NCBI RefSeq assembly: GCF_016734805.1
Contig: NZ_JAERQG010000004.1
Span: 514,828 to 578,827 of the forward strand
From: Marivirga atlantica
GTDB taxonomy: Bacteria; Bacteroidota; Bacteroidia; Cytophagales; Cyclobacteriaceae
Direction: 5' to 3'
Length of the DNA: 64,000 nt
How positions within the stretch are numbered: the stretch's first letter is position 1; each line of letters begins with the position of its first letter. Made by a program: the position numbers and the translations under genes. The notes below the pieces were generated by a model, which saw nothing but the letters and a program-made list of their open reading frames with translations, was not told the origin of the DNA and did no database searches. Below are positions 62,931 to 64,000 of this stretch, one piece after another.

Positions 62931-62935
62931 AATAT

Positions 62936-63811
62936 ATGATTAAATCAATGACCGGATTTGGCAGCTATACGCAGTCAATCAATAATATTTCTATAACATC
63001 TGAAGTTAAGACCCTTAATTCAAAATTTCTTGACCTCTCTCTAAAAATTCCAAAATCATTAAGTTCTAAGGAAATTGAAATACGTAATCTAATCAGTGAG
63101 CATTTAGTACGTGGTAAAGTAAGTTTTTCCATCCAAATAGATACAGAGTCTAGTTCAGATAATTTTGTAATCAATAAAGACCTGTTTAAGGAATACTATG
63201 ACTATTACCTTTCTTTAGAAAAAGAAACTGGCAAGACATTCACTGATATTCTAAAGCTTTGTTTGGATTCTCCCGGTGTTCAAAACACTCAAGAAGATAG
63301 TTTCGATGATAAACTTTGGCAAAGTGTTCAATCCAATATCATAAATACTCTTTCACAATGCACGGAATCAAGAATTACTGAAGGGACAAAGCTGGCTGAG
63401 GTTTTATTGCAATACATTGATTCTATAAGTAAAAGCTTAGACAGTATTATAGAAATTGAGCCCCATCGTCTTAATCAAATAAGAGAACGCCTTAAATCAG
63501 ATATTAATGATTTAATTAGCTCTTCTGAATACGATCATGACAGATTAGAGCAAGAGCTAATATACTATTCCGAAAAATTAGATATTAATGAAGAGATTGA
63601 GCGACTCAAGATTCATTTAAACAGTTATAAAGAAACTATTAAAGAAAATCTTTCTCAGCATGGAAAAAAGCTTGGATTCATTTCACAAGAAATTGGAAGA
63701 GAAATAAACACTATTGGTTCAAAAGCCAACTCAGCAGACATTCAAAAATATGTTATTTTAATGAAAGAAGAGCTCGAGAAGATTAAAGAACAAACGTTAA
63801 ACGTACTTTAA
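62936..63811 (+). CDS. yicC: YicC/YloC family endoribonuclease
   Basis: Cytoplasmic protein of 291 residues. The N-terminal hallmark MIKSMTGFG is present, with VKTLNSKFLDLSLKIP next and a helical C-terminal DUF1732 domain that ends in AdIQKYVILMKEELEKIKEQ-type sequence. The C-terminal signature KLGFISQEIGREINTIGSKA is intact. E. coli YicC is an Mn-dependent RNase that acts on small RNAs. It begins 5 nt after the propeller/barrel gene. The guanylate kinase gene that often follows yicC is absent; a 5S rRNA gene on the other strand comes next. Confidence 0.95.
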   Translation: MIKSMTGFGSYTQSINNISITSEVKTLNSKFLDLSLKIPKSLSSKEIEIRNLISEHLVRGKVSFSIQIDTESSSDNFVINKDLFKEYYDYYLSLEKETGKTFTDILKLCLDSPGVQNTQEDSFDDKLWQSVQSNIINTLSQCTESRITEGTKLAEVLLQYIDSISKSLDSIIEIEPHRLNQIRERLKSDINDLISSSEYDHDRLEQELIYYSEKLDINEEIERLKIHLNSYKETIKENLSQHGKKLGFISQEIGREINTIGSKANSADIQKYVILMKEELEKIKEQTLNVL

Positions 63812-63924
63812 ATCTCATATCTCAGCTGATAACATTTTGATTTACTCTCGACAGCCGGTCATTTTATGTTAAACTTGTTTATAGTCAGTGGTCGCTATTG
63901 AGCGATTATAAAATGATTAGGCAT

Positions 63925-63957
63925 AAAAAAAGGATTGCTGAATAAACAACAATCCTT
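63925..63957 (-). terminator. terminator of the rRNA operon
   Basis: Stem AAGGATTGCTG / CAACAATCCTT (63930-63940 and 63947-63957, one mismatch), loop AATAAA, followed on the minus strand by a T-run. It lies 10 nt past the 5S rRNA end. Confidence 0.82.
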
Positions 63958-63966
63958 ATATAATAA

Positions 63967-64000
63967 AAAGCTGGCAACGACTTACTCTCCCACCTTTTAC
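63967..64000 (-). rRNA. rrf: 5S ribosomal RNA, 3' end only
   Basis: The minus strand reads GGTGGGAGAGTAAGTCG followed by TTGCCAGC, the conserved 3' arm of Bacteroidota 5S rRNA. The rest of the gene lies beyond the window. The exact 3' end is uncertain by a few bases. It implies an rRNA operon to the right, transcribed toward yicC. Confidence 0.85.

Noticed and set aside
63892..63905. Terminator for yicC (TCGCT-ATTG-AGCGA)
   Set aside because: Only a five-bp stem with no T-run after it; too weak to call.

Overview
The window comes from the chromosome of an AT-rich member of the Bacteroidota, most likely order Cytophagales; a genus cannot be named from the sequence alone. The evidence is the type IX secretion (T9SS) genes porU and porV, C-terminal T9SS sorting domains on two secreted proteins, CarboxypepD_reg-type TonB receptors, a DUF5687 ABC permease, and promoters that fit the Bacteroidota pattern TTG-N17/19-TAnnTTTG. 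There is no phage, transposase, plasmid or CRISPR signature. No stretch longer than about 300 bases lacks a gene or RNA.

Layout. 1-3612 (+): part of a kynurenine-pathway operon (ACMSD fragment, a DNA alkyltransferase, kynureninase, kynurenine monooxygenase). 3695-4114 (+): a single-domain BLUF blue-light sensor. 4182-6155 (-): TerB-like protein and MltF-like lytic transglycosylase. 6271-11822 (-): a complete RND efflux operon (adaptor, pump, TolC). 12011-19037 (-): TonB receptor, surface lipoprotein and a secreted endonuclease I with OB-fold repeats, plausibly an extracellular nucleic-acid scavenging unit; a paralogous receptor lies upstream (19277-21994). 22253-29654 (+): small lipoprotein and a 2315-residue T9SS cargo with a beta-propeller and nine Fn3 domains. 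29783-32012 (+): ABC exporter pair. 32112-34661 (+): M14 peptidase. 34768-38463 (-): imelysin / di-haem oxidoreductase / imelysin operon, probably iron related, with the best promoter in the window. 38645-39871 (+): NPP-type phosphodiesterase. 39866-40430: tRNA-His with a 405-bp duplication enclosing a GIY-YIG gene. 40454-49824: dihydroorotase, DEAD-box helicase, 7TM histidine kinase, M28 peptidase, glycine decarboxylase. 49901-51314: small membrane proteins and a frameshifted gene. 51301-58532 (-): operon MBL hydrolase-pssA-porU-porV-M16-like. 58601-63811 (+): FAD oxidoreductase, a propeller/beta-barrel protein, YicC. 63967-64000 (-): 3' end of a 5S rRNA with its terminator.

How the genes fit together. 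PorU and PorV are the machinery that would process and anchor the two T9SS cargo proteins encoded here (12011-14557 and 22707-29654). The efflux operon, the TonB receptor/nuclease unit and the imelysin unit each look like self-contained envelope modules. The most unusual structure is at tRNA-His: the tRNA 3' end and its terminator are repeated 405 bp away on the other side of a GIY-YIG nuclease gene, the two terminator hairpins carry reverse-complement loops, and the tRNA acceptor stem has two adjacent mismatches in the part covered by the repeat.
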